64,000 nucleotides of DNA from DAOTXN01 sp034435435. Lineage in GTDB: Bacteria > Chloroflexota > Anaerolineae > S140-20. The notes beneath the pieces are model-generated. The model saw only the letters and a list, made by a program, of their open reading frames with translations, ran no database searches and had not been told where the DNA came from. Every line of letters begins with the position of its first letter. Positions within the stretch are counted from its first letter, which is position 1. The position numbers and the translations under genes were made by a program. Of the stretch, positions 7,318-19,200 are shown piece after piece. The stretch spans positions 16,059 through 80,058 of the forward strand of contig DAOTXN010000058.1 in the NCBI GenBank assembly GCA_034435435.1, read 5' to 3'.

Positions 7318-10140
7318 TTAAGACGATGCATGTGCTATTATAGGCAAAAAGAGCGAAAAAGGCCAATTTACTACGTCTAGGTGTAACTTTAGCGCCGGGT
7401 CGCCGAACAGGTGATAGGTCTCGATCAGGTCATTGTGCAGCCCCATGGCGTACAGCCCAGCCAGCGCCGCATGGGTGGCGGCGCCCAGCTCGGTCTGACC
7501 ATCGTCGAACACGGCCCGGTAAAAACCCTGATGCAGGGTGCGGTGCCCGGTGGCGACGCCGTTGCCGCTGGGTCCCCATACCGCCGCCGCTCCCACGTCC
7601 TCGGCCCGCAGCAGGCTTTCATCCAGTGTCGCGCCGGTCGGCTTGAAATAATAGCCGGTGTAACAAGTCATTTCGAGCACGACCGGCCAGCGCCGGGTGT
7701 TGGTCAAACGTGCGATGTGGTCCACGTGGAACAAGGGGGCCCAATTGTCGGTTTCGAGCACGGCCTGCTGGTGCCACGAAGCGTGCCCAAAGTAGGAATA
7801 GAGCAGCGCGCCTCGGTTGAGTTCTTTGACTAGCGCGTCTTGAGCGGCCTCGGCGTCGGAATAGAGATGAGAATCTCCTCCGGTTTCGCTCAGGTACACA
7901 CGCGCGCCTGCAAAACCGTAATCGGGTGTGGCGTAGGTGAGGTATTCGCCGTCGGCGTGTTCGTGATGGTTTCCCGCCGAATCGGGGTTGTCGGCGCTAA
8001 AGAGCAGCCGCCGGTTCCAGTCGCCGGGCAACGGGTTTGTCTCGTACTGAACGATCTTGTTCACTACCGCCGTCGCCTCGGCCGGCGAGTTTACCGGCAG
8101 CCGCCCCACGCGCAGTTCGGGCAGCGCATCGCTGCTCAAATCCGCGTAGCGATTGTCCGATCCGACCTCCCCCAGCCATGGGTCCACGTCGGCCAGGTAG
8201 GGCGGCAGGTAGGTGGGGTTCGAATCGGTCTTGTAGCCGCGCGGGTCATACGTGCCGTCGCCCACCAGCAGCGCGTAGGTCGGCGGCGGCGCGGTCCAGG
8301 TGGTGTAGGCGTGGATCAAAAAGGCGTGGATGGCCGCCGGGTCCATCCGTCCATCGCCGAACTGGTCGTACACCGCCTCCACGTCCACCACGGCCACGCG
8401 CAAACCCTGCGCCTCTCGATGGGCGACCAGCGGAGCCAGCGCGGATTCAAAGTCGGGATGGGTCAGCACGATGTAATCGGCTCCGGCGAGCGGGTCGGCC
8501 AGGGTTTTGATCGGGACCACGGCCTGGGGCGCGCGAATCTGCTCATCCGTCAACACCAGATATTCGGCCGGCGCGCTGCTTCTGTCGCCCAGGGTGACGG
8601 TTCCCCCGCCGAACCCAAACCCGGTCACAATTTGGGGCGCGTGCGGGACGCTCACGTCATAGACCCGCACATTTGCGCCAAACCCGCTCACAGAATAAGC
8701 CCGAGCCGCCGTTTCACCCCGAAAACGAGCCACGTCGCCGCTCACCGCGTCCAATCCGTAGGCGATGTTGATGGCGTCTACCCAGGCCGCCTCGCCAAAC
8801 GCGCCGGTGTCGCCCGGCAGGCTCAACGTGACCGTGTTGTTCCCGGCCTGCAATACTCCCGCCGGTATGTCCAGCGTGGCGGTGTAGGCCGTCGCCCCGT
8901 CCCAGGACGCCGCGCCCACGTCGCTGCCGTTCACTTGGAACTGCACGTGGTGGTCGGGGTTTTGGAGGGCCAAAGTTGCGCCTTGCAGCCACACGCTTAA
9001 CTGACCCGCCGTCCCGGCCTGGGGCGTCTCCAGGGTCACGCTGAAGCTGGCTTGCGTCGCATCGGGCAATTTAAGCTGCCGCCAGAACCAACGCTCGCCG
9101 CTGTGGTCTGCATACAGCGAGAGATATGCGGCGTTTTCTTCGGCCAGCGCCGTGGCCCAGGCCACGCCGGCGGACAGGCCGCTCGGGTCGCCGGAGCGCG
9201 CCGCCATGCGCAGCCCGCTCGCCTGGCCCCACGCCAGCCCGTACACGTCGTATCCGGCGTAGCGGGTGAGCGCGGGCCGGGCGTAGAACAGCAAGCGCTC
9301 GCCGCTTTCAAACTGGCCATCGCCGTCGCCGTCCCACTGGGCGGCCACTTGTTCTCCGGCGTGAAACAGTTGTAGGGTAGAGGGATTGATGCTTGCCACC
9401 GGCAAACCGGAAGCAGAGAGCGTCGCATCATCGAGGGCGTAGATTCCTTCGGTCTCGACCAGGATTTTGTGGGTGAGGGAATTGGTAGATTGGGAAATGG
9501 GTACGCCCTCTAGGCGGGGGAGTGGGGGGGAGGCGCGAAAGGCCTCCAGGTCGGCCGGGTTGAGCGCCAGCGGCCGCAGCAAGTCGGTCGCTGCCGTTTG
9601 CCCTCCGTCTTTCGTCTTTCGTCTTTCGCCATCCCCCTCCCACCACACCCGAAAACGGATAACTCGCAATACGTCGAGGGTCTGGCGGTCTGGATGGTAG
9701 CGAAAGGGGACAAAAGTCAGCGGGGCCAGGCGGTGCTCGCGCATCCAGGCGGCGTCGCCCAGTGTGAGCCAGTCACTTGCGGGAGAGGCGACGTCTGTGG
9801 AGAGCGACGGATTGGGGACCTGTTCGATGGGATGCTCCAACTGCACTGTGTCGTAGGCGACGTCCAGCACCTCCAGCCCAAAATCGCCGCTTGGCGGCAG
9901 GGCGATCAAATACCCACGGCGAGGCAGCGCCGGTTGGCCGGGCAGACCGGTGGTGATCAATCCATCAGCCTCGACGTGGGTGTAGAGCTGGCTATCGGGA
10001 GCGGTCAGGGTGGTCATGTGATAAGATGGGCCGCGCCATTCGAAGGAGATCCCTTCCTGGCTTTTGACCTGTGTAGCGCCTGCGCCGAACACGCCGGTAA
10101 GGACGGCAAGGATAAACAAACCTGTTCTGACTTGAGACAT
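7318..10140 (-). CDS. Gingipain-like peptidase, family C25
   Basis: A 940-residue secreted protein with a signal peptide (about 1-27), an N-terminal propeptide-like and jelly-roll region, and a caspase-like C25 domain from about residue 530 to 915. Visible motifs are VLTHPDFESALAPLVAHREA (C25 entry), ALLVGDGTYDP, GRLPVNSPAEA, then YFGHASWH with the candidate catalytic His near 784 and MTCYTGYY with the candidate catalytic Cys near 823. The family cleaves after Arg or Lys outside the cell. The tail reads WPFSLFLPIIAHASS, the same hydrophobic-Leu-Pro signature as its neighbours. A linker near residues 170-225 is encoded by heptamer and octamer tandem repeats (9480-9502, 9606-9626). It is clustered with other surface proteins on the same strand. 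Confidence 0.88.
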   Translation of the reverse strand: MSQVRTGLFILAVLTGVFGAGATQVKSQEGISFEWRGPSYHMTTLTAPDSQLYTHVEADGLITTGLPGQPALPRRGYLIALPPSGDFGLEVLDVAYDTVQLEHPIEQVPNPSLSTDVASPASDWLTLGDAAWMREHRLAPLTFVPFRYHPDRQTLDVLRVIRFRVWWEGDGERRKTKDGGQTAATDLLRPLALNPADLEAFRASPPLPRLEGVPISQSTNSLTHKILVETEGIYALDDATLSASGLPVASINPSTLQLFHAGEQVAAQWDGDGDGQFESGERLLFYARPALTRYAGYDVYGLAWGQASGLRMAARSGDPSGLSAGVAWATALAEENAAYLSLYADHSGERWFWRQLKLPDATQASFSVTLETPQAGTAGQLSVWLQGATLALQNPDHHVQFQVNGSDVGAASWDGATAYTATLDIPAGVLQAGNNTVTLSLPGDTGAFGEAAWVDAINIAYGLDAVSGDVARFRGETAARAYSVSGFGANVRVYDVSVPHAPQIVTGFGFGGGTVTLGDRSSAPAEYLVLTDEQIRAPQAVVPIKTLADPLAGADYIVLTHPDFESALAPLVAHREAQGLRVAVVDVEAVYDQFGDGRMDPAAIHAFLIHAYTTWTAPPPTYALLVGDGTYDPRGYKTDSNPTYLPPYLADVDPWLGEVGSDNRYADLSSDALPELRVGRLPVNSPAEATAVVNKIVQYETNPLPGDWNRRLLFSADNPDSAGNHHEHADGEYLTYATPDYGFAGARVYLSETGGDSHLYSDAEAAQDALVKELNRGALLYSYFGHASWHQQAVLETDNWAPLFHVDHIARLTNTRRWPVVLEMTCYTGYYFKPTGATLDESLLRAEDVGAAAVWGPSGNGVATGHRTLHQGFYRAVFDDGQTELGAATHAALAGLYAMGLHNDLIETYHLFGDPALKLHLDVVNWPFSLFLPIIAHASS
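9480..9502. repeat. ATTGG-type short tandem repeat inside the C25 peptidase gene
   Basis: Imperfect 7-8 bp units of the TTGGTAGA/TTGGGAAA type sit within coding sequence and encode PISQSTN in the protein. Related units occur at about 11536-11557, 14821-14841 and 21963-22003. Confidence 0.65.
9606..9626. repeat. CGTCTTT heptamer repeat inside the C25 peptidase gene
   Basis: Three perfect tandem copies of a 7-bp unit, followed by a partial copy, encode the RRKTKD linker on the minus strand. Similar sequence forms the arms of the intergenic hairpin at 57278-57318 and appears degenerately at 1555-1580. Confidence 0.7.
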
Positions 10141-10244
10141 AAATCTTTCCCGCCCTCACATATTTGCTCGCAGAGCGCCTGTTTGCTTACTCTGCTCCCG
10201 GCGGACCACTGTCCGCGCCGAGCGTCTGCAAGATGGCTCTCGGT

Positions 10245-13200
10245 CTACCGCTTCAGCACCAACGGCAGGAATACCCGTTGCCACAGGCCGTCCAGCAGGC
10301 CGGGCGTGGCCGTCACCGGGCCGTAGCGCGTCTCCTGTCCGTTATTGTCCACCTCCACCAGCCAGTACCAGTAAGCTTGCCCTGCCTCAACCGCTTTGTC
10401 TACGTAGGCGTACTGCGCGCCGTTCATGCCGCCCTGGCTGGGCAGGAAGGCGATTTGAGCCGCCGCCCCGAACTGGTCCAGCAGGGCGCGATACAGCTTG
10501 AAGCCATAACTCTCCAGCTCGAGCAGCGTGGCCCACTCGACCCGCACACTGTTCTGCTGGCCCGTCGCCCGCAAATAGAGCAGCTCGACCGCCGTCGGCT
10601 GATTGATGATGATCACCTCGTCCTCGTCCTCGTTGGCCGGGTTGTCGAACAGGTCAATGGCGTCGGTGACGACGGCGCGGTTGGTGGCCGTGAACGTCGG
10701 CTGGTCGGTGGTGAGGGCAAAGACCGTCTCGACCAGAAAAGTCTGGCCGGGGGCCATGTTGCCCAAGAACGTGGTCAGGTCGTTCCACACCAACAGCCCG
10801 GCGCTGTCGTCCACGCTGTCGGCCACGGGCGCGCCGCCGACGTAAGTGATGTCACCCGCATAGGTATCAATGAGCGGCAACACGTCAATGACGCTGGGGC
10901 CGGTGTTGGTGATGCGGATGCTGAACGTGATGACGCCGTTCACCACGCCCGGCGGCGCGATATTTTTGGCGACCGCGACCGATGGGTCTTCCAACACCAC
11001 GGCGGCGTCATCCGTGTCCGTGACCACCTCTACCGGCGTGACGCCCGCGCCGAGCGCCACGTTGACGAACGCGCCGGTGACGCCTGGCGTGACGGTGACG
11101 GCAAAGGTGAGGGTGAGGTCCGCGCCGGGAGCCAGCGGGCCGACGTTGTTCCACACCAGCGTCGTCCCGGCGATGCTGTCGGGCGCGGGAACGCCCGAAC
11201 CGGCCACGTAGTGAAAATCGGGCGACGGAAGCGTGTCGGTCAACTGTAGCGGGTCGAACGTGATCAGGCCGGTGTTGCTCACGTAAACGCTGAACGTGAT
11301 GGGCATGTTGGGCGCGGCCCGGCCCACCGAGACCGTCTTGCTGAGCAGCAGCCCCGGGCGCAGGTACAGCCCGGCGTCCCAGGTCGGGTCGTATTCACCC
11401 GGCGTCAGTGTAGTCGAGATGGTCTGCCCGGTGGCGCGGTCGGCGTCGCTGTCGAGCGCGTCGTCGCCGCCCTGGTCGGGCAGCGTGACGATGTAATCTG
11501 GCGGCGGGTTAAAGACCAGGTAGTAGGAGGTGGGAGGTAGATTGGTAAATTGGTAGAGGCCGGCGGAGTCGGTGTGTGTGGTGGAGACGGGCACGCCGGC
11601 GGCTGTGTGCAGCGTGACGGTCACACCCGCCACGCCCGTACCGGCCTCGTTCTGCGTCCCGTCGGCGTCGGTGTCCAGCCACACGTCATCGCCGATGCCT
11701 GCTGCGACGATGAAGCCAAAGTCCACGGTCAGGTTCGAGTTGGCGTCGCCGTCTTCGGCGGTCGGCTCGGTCCCCAGCGCCAGCGTGACCGCGTCGGCGG
11801 TGATGCCGTTGACGGGTGGGGCCGCGTCGTCGATGCCGTTTTCGTCCACGTCCTGATCCAGGTCGGCGTCCGAGGGCCCGTTGCCGGTGGACGAGACCAA
11901 GCCCTCCAACGGCCGGCCCACGCCGAACGCGCCTGCCGGGACGTGTACGACGTAGAGGCCCGGCGTCAGCCCGGTGAAGCCATAGTCGCCGTTGAGGTCC
12001 GTCGTGGTGGTGGCGAGGAGCTGGCCGGAGCGGTACAATTCGAGGGTGACGCCCGCGATGCCCGCCTCGGTCCCGTTCTGGGCGCCGTCGTCCACCCCGC
12101 CGCCGCCCGCGCCCATGTCCAGCCACACCCGGTTGCCCAGGCTCAACAGCACGTAATCTTCGACTTCGCCGTCGGCGGCCAGGCCGGTTTCGCTCAACGT
12201 CCCGCCAGTGTCAAAGCTGGTCCAACGGAAGCGGCTGTACACGCTGCTGCCGATGGGCAGGTCAGGCACGGCGATGGTAAAGGTGTGCACGCCGGCGGCC
12301 AGGAACACGTCGTTCATTGTGGTGACGAGAGGCGCGCCATCCAGGGCGGTGACGTCGACCCCATCCAGCGTCCCGTCATCGTCAAAATCAATCCAGCCGT
12401 TCAGATAGCCGTCAGAAGCGGCCACGACCCGGATTTGCGCCGCCTGCGCCCGCATCAGGGGCGTGAGGAAGGTCACGCCATCTTCGTCGTCCGAGCCGTC
12501 GTTCAGGTCGTCGCCGTCGGCGTTGAGGGAGGGCTGGCCGTCCGCTTCGGCGTCCACGCTGGCGCCCAGGAAGGTCACGCCATCTACGACGTGCCGCGCG
12601 CCGTCGGAGGCCAGAGTGGTGGGGTACGGGCCATCGGGCAGGTCGCCGAACTCGACCGGCGTGGGCGCGAATGGATGGTCTTCGATTTCGCCGTCGGGGG
12701 CGGGACCGGTGGGTGTGAGGCCGGGTTGTGTGCCGTAGCGGAAGCGAGCGTTGATGGTGTCCGACAGGACCACCAGCGGCACGCTAAAGGTGAGCAGGTT
12801 CGGCCCGGTCAGCAGCGCGCGGTCGGCGGCGATTTGCTCGCCGGGGCCGGTGAGCACGCCGTCGCCGTCGAAATCCAGCCAGGCGTTCAGCACCGCCCCC
12901 GCCACGTTCGTGCCGGTCACGGTGAGGGTGGCGACCTCTCCGGCGACCAGGCGCGAGTCCAGCCGCACGCCGTCTTCGTCGTCGGGGAGGCCGTTCAGGT
13001 CGTCGCCGTCGGCGTTGGCCGAGGGCTGGCCGTCGCTTTCGGCGTCCACCGTCGCGCCCAGGGTGGGGTTGTTGGCGGGCAGGATGGCGTGGCGCGGGCC
13101 ATCCGAAGCCAGAGTGGTCGGGTAGGGGCTGTCGGGCAGGTCGCCCAGGTCCATCGGCGTGGGAGTGAACTGGTGGTCTTCGATTTCGCCGTCAAAGGCA

Positions 13201-16200
13201 GGGCCGGTGGGCGTCAGACCCGATTGTGTGCCGTAGCGGAAGCGCCCGTTGAGGGTGTCCGACAGGACGACCAGCGGCACGCTAAAGGTGAGCAGGTTCG
13301 GCCCGGCCAGCAGCGCCCGGTCGGTGAATATGTGTTCGCCGGGACCGGTGAGCACCCCATCGCCGTCGAAATCCAGCCAGGCATTGAGCGCCGCGCCCGC
13401 TGCGTTGGTGGCGGTGATGGTCATGGTCGCTACTGCGCCAGGGATGAGCTGCGAGTCGAGCCGCACGCCGTCTTCGTCGTCGGGGAGGCCGTTCAGGTCG
13501 TCGCCGTCGGCGTTGGCCGAGGGTTGGCCGTCGGTCTCGGCGTCTACCGTCGCGCCCAGGGTGGGGTTGTTGATGGGCAGGAGGGCGTGGCGGGCGCCGT
13601 CGGCCAGCACGGTGGTGGGATAGGGACCCTGGGGCAAGTCGCCCAGGTCCATCGGCGCGGGCGCGTACTGATGGTCTTCGATTTCGCCGTCGGGGGCAAA
13701 GCCGTGCGGGGTGAGGCCGGGCTGCGCGCCGTAGCGGAAGCGGGCGTTGAGCGTGTCACTCAGCACAATCAGCGGCACATTGAACGTGAGCACGTTGGGC
13801 CCGGCCAGTAGGGATTGGTCGGTAAAGAGCTGCTCGCCGGCGTCGGCAAAGTCCATATCGCCGTTGAAATCCAGCCAGGCGTTGAGCACTGCGCCCGCTA
13901 CGTTGGTCCCGGTGATGGTCATGGTCGCCAGCGCGCCGGGGAGCAGCGGTGAATCCAGCCGCACGCCGTCTTCGTCGTCGGGGAGGCCGTCCAGGTCGTC
14001 GCCGTCGGCCCCAGCCGAGGGCTGGCCGTCCAGTTCGGCGTCCACCGTCGCGCCCAGGGTCGGGTTCGTGCCGGTGATAACGTGGTGCGGCCCGCTGCTG
14101 CCGAACAGTGTGCCGTAGGCGTCGGGCAGGTCGCCATAGTCCAGCGGCAATGTGCTGACCAGGTAATCTTCGATCTCGCCGTCGGGGGCGCGTCCGGTGG
14201 GCGTGAGGCCGGTCTGGCTGCTGAAGCGGAAGCGAGCGTAGGTGAGGCCCTGGGTGGCCGTGGACGGCACGGTAAAGGCGAGGGTGACGCTGGTTCCGGC
14301 GGCGATGAACACGTCGGCGGCGATTTGGTCGCTCAGCTCGCTCCAGTCGCCGTCGCCGTTCAAGTCAATCCAGGCGTTGAGCCAGCCGTCGGCGGCGCTG
14401 GCCGCGACGGTGAGGGTGGCTGCCTCGCCCGGCGCGAGCGCGGTGAGCCAGGTCACGCCGTCTTCGTCGTCGGGCGCGCCGGCCGTGTCGTCGCCGTCGG
14501 CCCCGGCGGAAGGCTGGCCGTCGGTCTCGGCGTCTACCGTCGCGCCCAGGGTGGGGTTGGCGGCGGGCAGGAGGATGTGCCGGGCGCCGTCGGAGGTCAG
14601 GAGGGTGGCATAGTTGGCGTCGGGGGCGTCGCCCAGGTCCATGCGATAGAGGCCGGCGTCCCAGGTCGGGTCGTACTCGCCCGATTCCAGGTCGGTCAGG
14701 ATGGTGCGGCGGGTGATGGGGTTGACGTCGCTGTCCAGCGCGTCGTCGCCGCCCTGGTCCGGCGGGGTGATGGTGTATTCGGCGGTGGGAGTGAAAATCA
14801 GGTAATAGTCGGAGGGTAGTAGATTGGTAAATTGGTAAAAGCCGGTGATGCTGGTGACGGTGGAGGAAACAGGCGCGTCTACCGCTGTGTACAGGGTGAC
14901 GCTGACGGCGGGCACGCCCGGCTCGCCGGCGTCTTGCAGGCCGTCGGCGTCGTTGTCGTACCACACCCGGTCGCCGATGCCGGCGGGGAGGTATAGCCCG
15001 GCGTCCCAGGTGGGGTCGCGCTCGGCGGATTCGAGGGTGGTGACGATGGCGACGCCGGTGGCGGGGTTGGCGTCGCTGTCCAGCGCGTCGTCGCCGCCCT
15101 GGTCCTGGAAGGTGACGACGTAGGTGGGCGGCGGCGTGAACACGACGAAATAGTCGCCGGGGATGAGACGGGTAAAGGTGTAATAGCCGGGCGCGCCAAA
15201 GGCGTCGTCGGCGGTCAGCGTGGCGCTGAGGGGCGCGTCGTCGCCGCCGGGCTCGGGCAGGCCGTCGCCGTCGTCCGTGTAGAGCGTGACGGCGACGCCG
15301 TTGAGGCCGGTGTTGCCGTCGTTTTGCACGCCGTCGGCGTCCGTGTCTATCCACACGTAATTGCCCAGCTCGGCGAACAACGGCGTGGCGGCGGCGTCGG
15401 TGCGGCTGATGCCTTCGGCGCAGGTGACCCAGGCGGCGTTGTCAATGAGAGTTCCAGCGGGCGCGGGGCCGAGCACCTGCACAACCAGGGTCAACACGTG
15501 GAACTCGCCGATGTCCAGCGTGCCCAGCGGCCAGGTGATGACGCCTCCGGCCGGGCCGATGTGCGGGTCGGTAGCGGCCACAAAGGTGGTGTAGGCCGGG
15601 ATGGCGTCGGTGACGAGCACGCCGGTGGCGCTGACCAGGCCGGTGTTGGTGACGCGCAGGGTGTAGGTGATGCGCTCGCCGATGTCCACGATGGGCGGCG
15701 CGGCGGATTTGTCGAGCGGCAGCGCCGGATAACCGGCGTGGATGGTGGTCCCGTCGCTTTGCAGATAGACCCGCTCGCCGGGCACGGTGCTGGTGTAGGC
15801 CGACCAGCCGACCTGGAGGGTGTTGACCTGGTCTTCGCCGCCGGGCGCGTCGGGGTCTACCTGGCCGCGATAGACCAGGACCAGCTGGCCGCCCACGGGC
15901 AGGCTGAGGCCGTCGCTAAAGTCGAAAGTCAACTGGCTGCCGGTGTAGGTCGAGATAAAGTCGGTGGGCGAGACCAGCGGCGCGCCGTCGAGGGTGATAG
16001 AAATGGGTAGGGGCGACAACAGGGTGACGTGGGCGGGCAGGGTATCGGTGACGTAGAGCCGGTAGGCCGGGATGATAGCCGGGCCGGATTGGTTGGTGAT
16101 GACGAGGGTGTAGGTGACAAAATCGCCCGCGCCGACGGTGCTGCTGGTGGGCGGGTCGGAGGCTTTGACTAGCGTCAGCTGCGGCTCGACGATGTCCACG

Positions 16201-19200
16201 CCGGCGGTGTCGGTGAACACGTAGGGCTGGCCGTCGTCGGTGTAGGTCATGCGCAGGTCGTTGAGCAGGCGCACGCCGGCCTGATTGGAGGGCGCGTCCT
16301 GGAGGATGGCGCTGAGGAGGCCGTCAATTTGCACCGTGCCGGAGAGGTCGCCCAGCGCCCACACCACGGCGCCGGAGGCCTGGTAGCCGGGGGTAAAGGT
16401 GGGAGTGGGATGGATGGTCGGCCCGCCGCTGTCGCCGTCGTAGGTGACGGTGATGGCCGAGGAGACGTAGCCCAGGCCGAGCGGCAGGGCGTCGGTGAGG
16501 GTGAGCTGTTCGTACAGCGCGTTCTGGTCGGGCAGGCTGGCGGTAAAGGTAAACACGAGCAGCGCGCCGACGGTGTCGGTCTGGACCAGCGGGAACTTGC
16601 CAAAGTCTTGGGCCAGGGTAGCGTAGGCGGTGTCGGCGGCGACGGTGGTAGCGCAGCCGGTGGCGCAGTAGGCGGCAGCGGTGACGGTGTTGCGGTTGTC
16701 GCCGGTGCTGAGGAGCACGGCCGACAGTTGCGCCGTCCACGCGCCGCCGGAAGCGGCGATGGGCGCGGATAGGGTCCAGGTGACGGCGTGGCCCGCGACA
16801 GTGGGAACCGCGCCGTCCGAGCCGTTGCCGGCGAGGATGCTGGCGGCGTCATAGTTGCTGCCCACCACGTCCGCGACGATGACGTTTTCGGCCAGGCCAT
16901 CGCCCGTGTTGAGCACGGTGAGCGTCCAGGTGATGCGCTGGCCCACGTCCGCAATCTGGGTGGGCGGGGTTTTGGCGACGCTCAGGTCCGGGGAGAGCAC
17001 CTGCAAGTTGACGCTATCCTGCACCGGCGAGGCCACCGGCGCGGCGCAGGCGGGGTGGTTGTCGAAGGCCAGGGTGGCGGTGACGGGGCGGCCGTCGTCC
17101 ACAGGGCATGTCCCGCTGGCGGCGCTGTTGCGCACGCGCAGCAACAGGGTGAATTGGTAAGGGTTGGCCGTGGTGCGACCCGGGATGACGTCCCACAGGA
17201 AACGCGGCGATGTGGGGTCGGTGAGGATGGCCGTGGGCGTCAGGCCGGAGCTGATGGTGTGGCTGTAGACGTAGCCGCCGGGCAGCGTGACGGTCAGTGT
17301 GGCCGAGTAGGCCGCCGCGCCGTCGTTGCTGATGAGAATGGGGATGTCGCCCGCGCAGGTTTGCAGCGGGCCGGGGTTGACCGTCACGGCGGGGTCGGGC
17401 TGCGTGCCCAGATTGGCCGTGTCCTGGGGCACCAAATCGCTGGTGCAGCCGTCAAAGTCGCAGCCAAAGGACAGCCGGGCGGCGTTCACCGTGGCCGCGC
17501 CGCAGGCGTCGTCGGTCAGCACGACGGTTCCGGTGATGTAGAAAAACAGGGGCGCGGCGGCCGGGGCCACGTCGCCGATGTTCCAGGTGATGGTGCGCGC
17601 GGCGAGCAGCAGGGTGGGTGAAAAGCCGGTGGTGGCGGTGATAAAGTCAAAGTTGGGCGGCCAGGTATCCGACAGGATGACGTTGTGGGCCACGTAGGCC
17701 CGGTCGGTGTTGCGGTTGTCCACCTGGATGCGCCAGGTGACGGTCTGGCCGGGCGCGGCAAAGACGATGTCGCCATAATTGCCCCCGGCGACCTTGCCCT
17801 CTTTGAGCACGGTCATGTCGGGTTGCAGGGTTTGCAAGGTGACGGCGTTTTCGGCGTAGCCTAGCTTGGCCCCGCACGGCCCCAGCGCGGAGGCCGCGGC
17901 GAAAGATTGGGGCGTGGCGGGCGGGATGCAGTGGGTCTGCACGGGTATCTGCACCCGCACGATGTACAGCGGCGGCAGGGCCTGGAACCAGGTAGCGACC
18001 TCGGTGGGGGCCAGGGCGGCCTGCCATATCATCAGCAGCTCGGCGGGGGCGGGGGTCTGGGTGATGGGGTTAAAATTGGTCGTCGAGGCAACGATTCCGC
18101 CGCTGGGGTTTTCGATGGTCACGGTGATGGGCGCGCCGGGGATGGGGGTCAGGCCGCGCAGCGTCTCGGTGATGTCGAGCTGATACAGCGTCACGTCGGG
18201 CGAGGCGTTTTTGGTGGTAAAGATGACCTGGCCGGGGTCGCACATGGGCAGGTCGGCGGTCTCGCCGTTGTTGGTGAGCAGATAGGGAGGGGGCGTGTTA
18301 AAGCTGACGTGGGCAGTGGGGCGCTGGCAAATCTGGCCGAAACAGGCGCGCTGAGCCAGGATGTCCACGTACAGCGGGTTGCAAGCGGCCACGCGGGCCG
18401 TGAGCGTGATGGCGCGTTGCTCGCCGGGGGCCAGGCTGGCCACGTTGAAGGCAACGTCGGCGGTAGGCGAGCCGGTGATGGGCAGCGGTGTGAGCAGCGA
18501 GATGCCCGTGGGGTCGCTGGCGGTGTAGGTGTACACGCTCAGTCCGGCGATGGTGTTGGTCACGAGGACGTTGGTAGCGGTGAGGTTGCCGTTGTTGGTG
18601 AGGAAGAATTTCCACAGCACGTCCTTTTCGCGCACGCTGTACTGGATGGGCGTGGCAAACAGAATCAGACCGGCCTCGCGGTAGGCGTGGCTCAGGCTGG
18701 TTTCGTCGGCGTGGGGTAAAGCGCATTGGGTGAGAAACGTGACGCGGGCCTGCCAGGGCGATTCGTCGTTGCAGTCCAGGTCAACGTCAAAGTGAATCTC
18801 GCCGTCGCCGTCTATGTCGGCGGCGGGCGGGAGGGTAAAGGTGATGACGCCCATGCCGCCGCCGATGTCAGCGTCGGCGGTGATGGTGATGGGCGAGACA
18901 GCGGCCAGCGAGCCAACGAAGCTAAAGTTGCGGGCCGAGGCAATCTGGGCGCTGGAGGCGGTAAAGGTGATGACGATGTGGTCGGTGAGGTCGCCCAGTT
19001 GGTTGTCGTTCACGGCAATGACGACGGGGTTGGCGCCGCACTTGTCCAAAATAGGCGGCGACAACGCCAGGCTCAGGTCGCCCCGACTGATAGTGAGGAT
19101 GATGACCTGGTTAAAGGCGTTGTTGGCGGCGCAGCCCTGCACGTCGCTGAAATTGGGCAGGTACAGCCGCGACCAATCGTAAAAGGTGCGCGAGACCGCG

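Noticed and set aside
6895..7380. A Val/Gly-rich 161-residue frame opposite the Thr/Pro-rich surface protein
   Set aside because: It is the antisense reading of the TPTPTDT repeat; the minus-strand gene has a signal peptide, anchor and good ribosome site.
11550..13811. A 753-residue open frame on the plus strand
   Set aside because: It is antisense to the GEVED/SdrD_B repeats of the giant gene. Its repetitive, Gly/Val/Arg-rich sequence is a by-product of high G+C and the tandem DNA repeats, and it has no domain or ribosome site.
12121..14640. A CRISPR array
   Set aside because: The repeats are about 500 bp long, coding and contiguous, with no short direct repeats and unique spacers. No cas genes are seen anywhere in the window.
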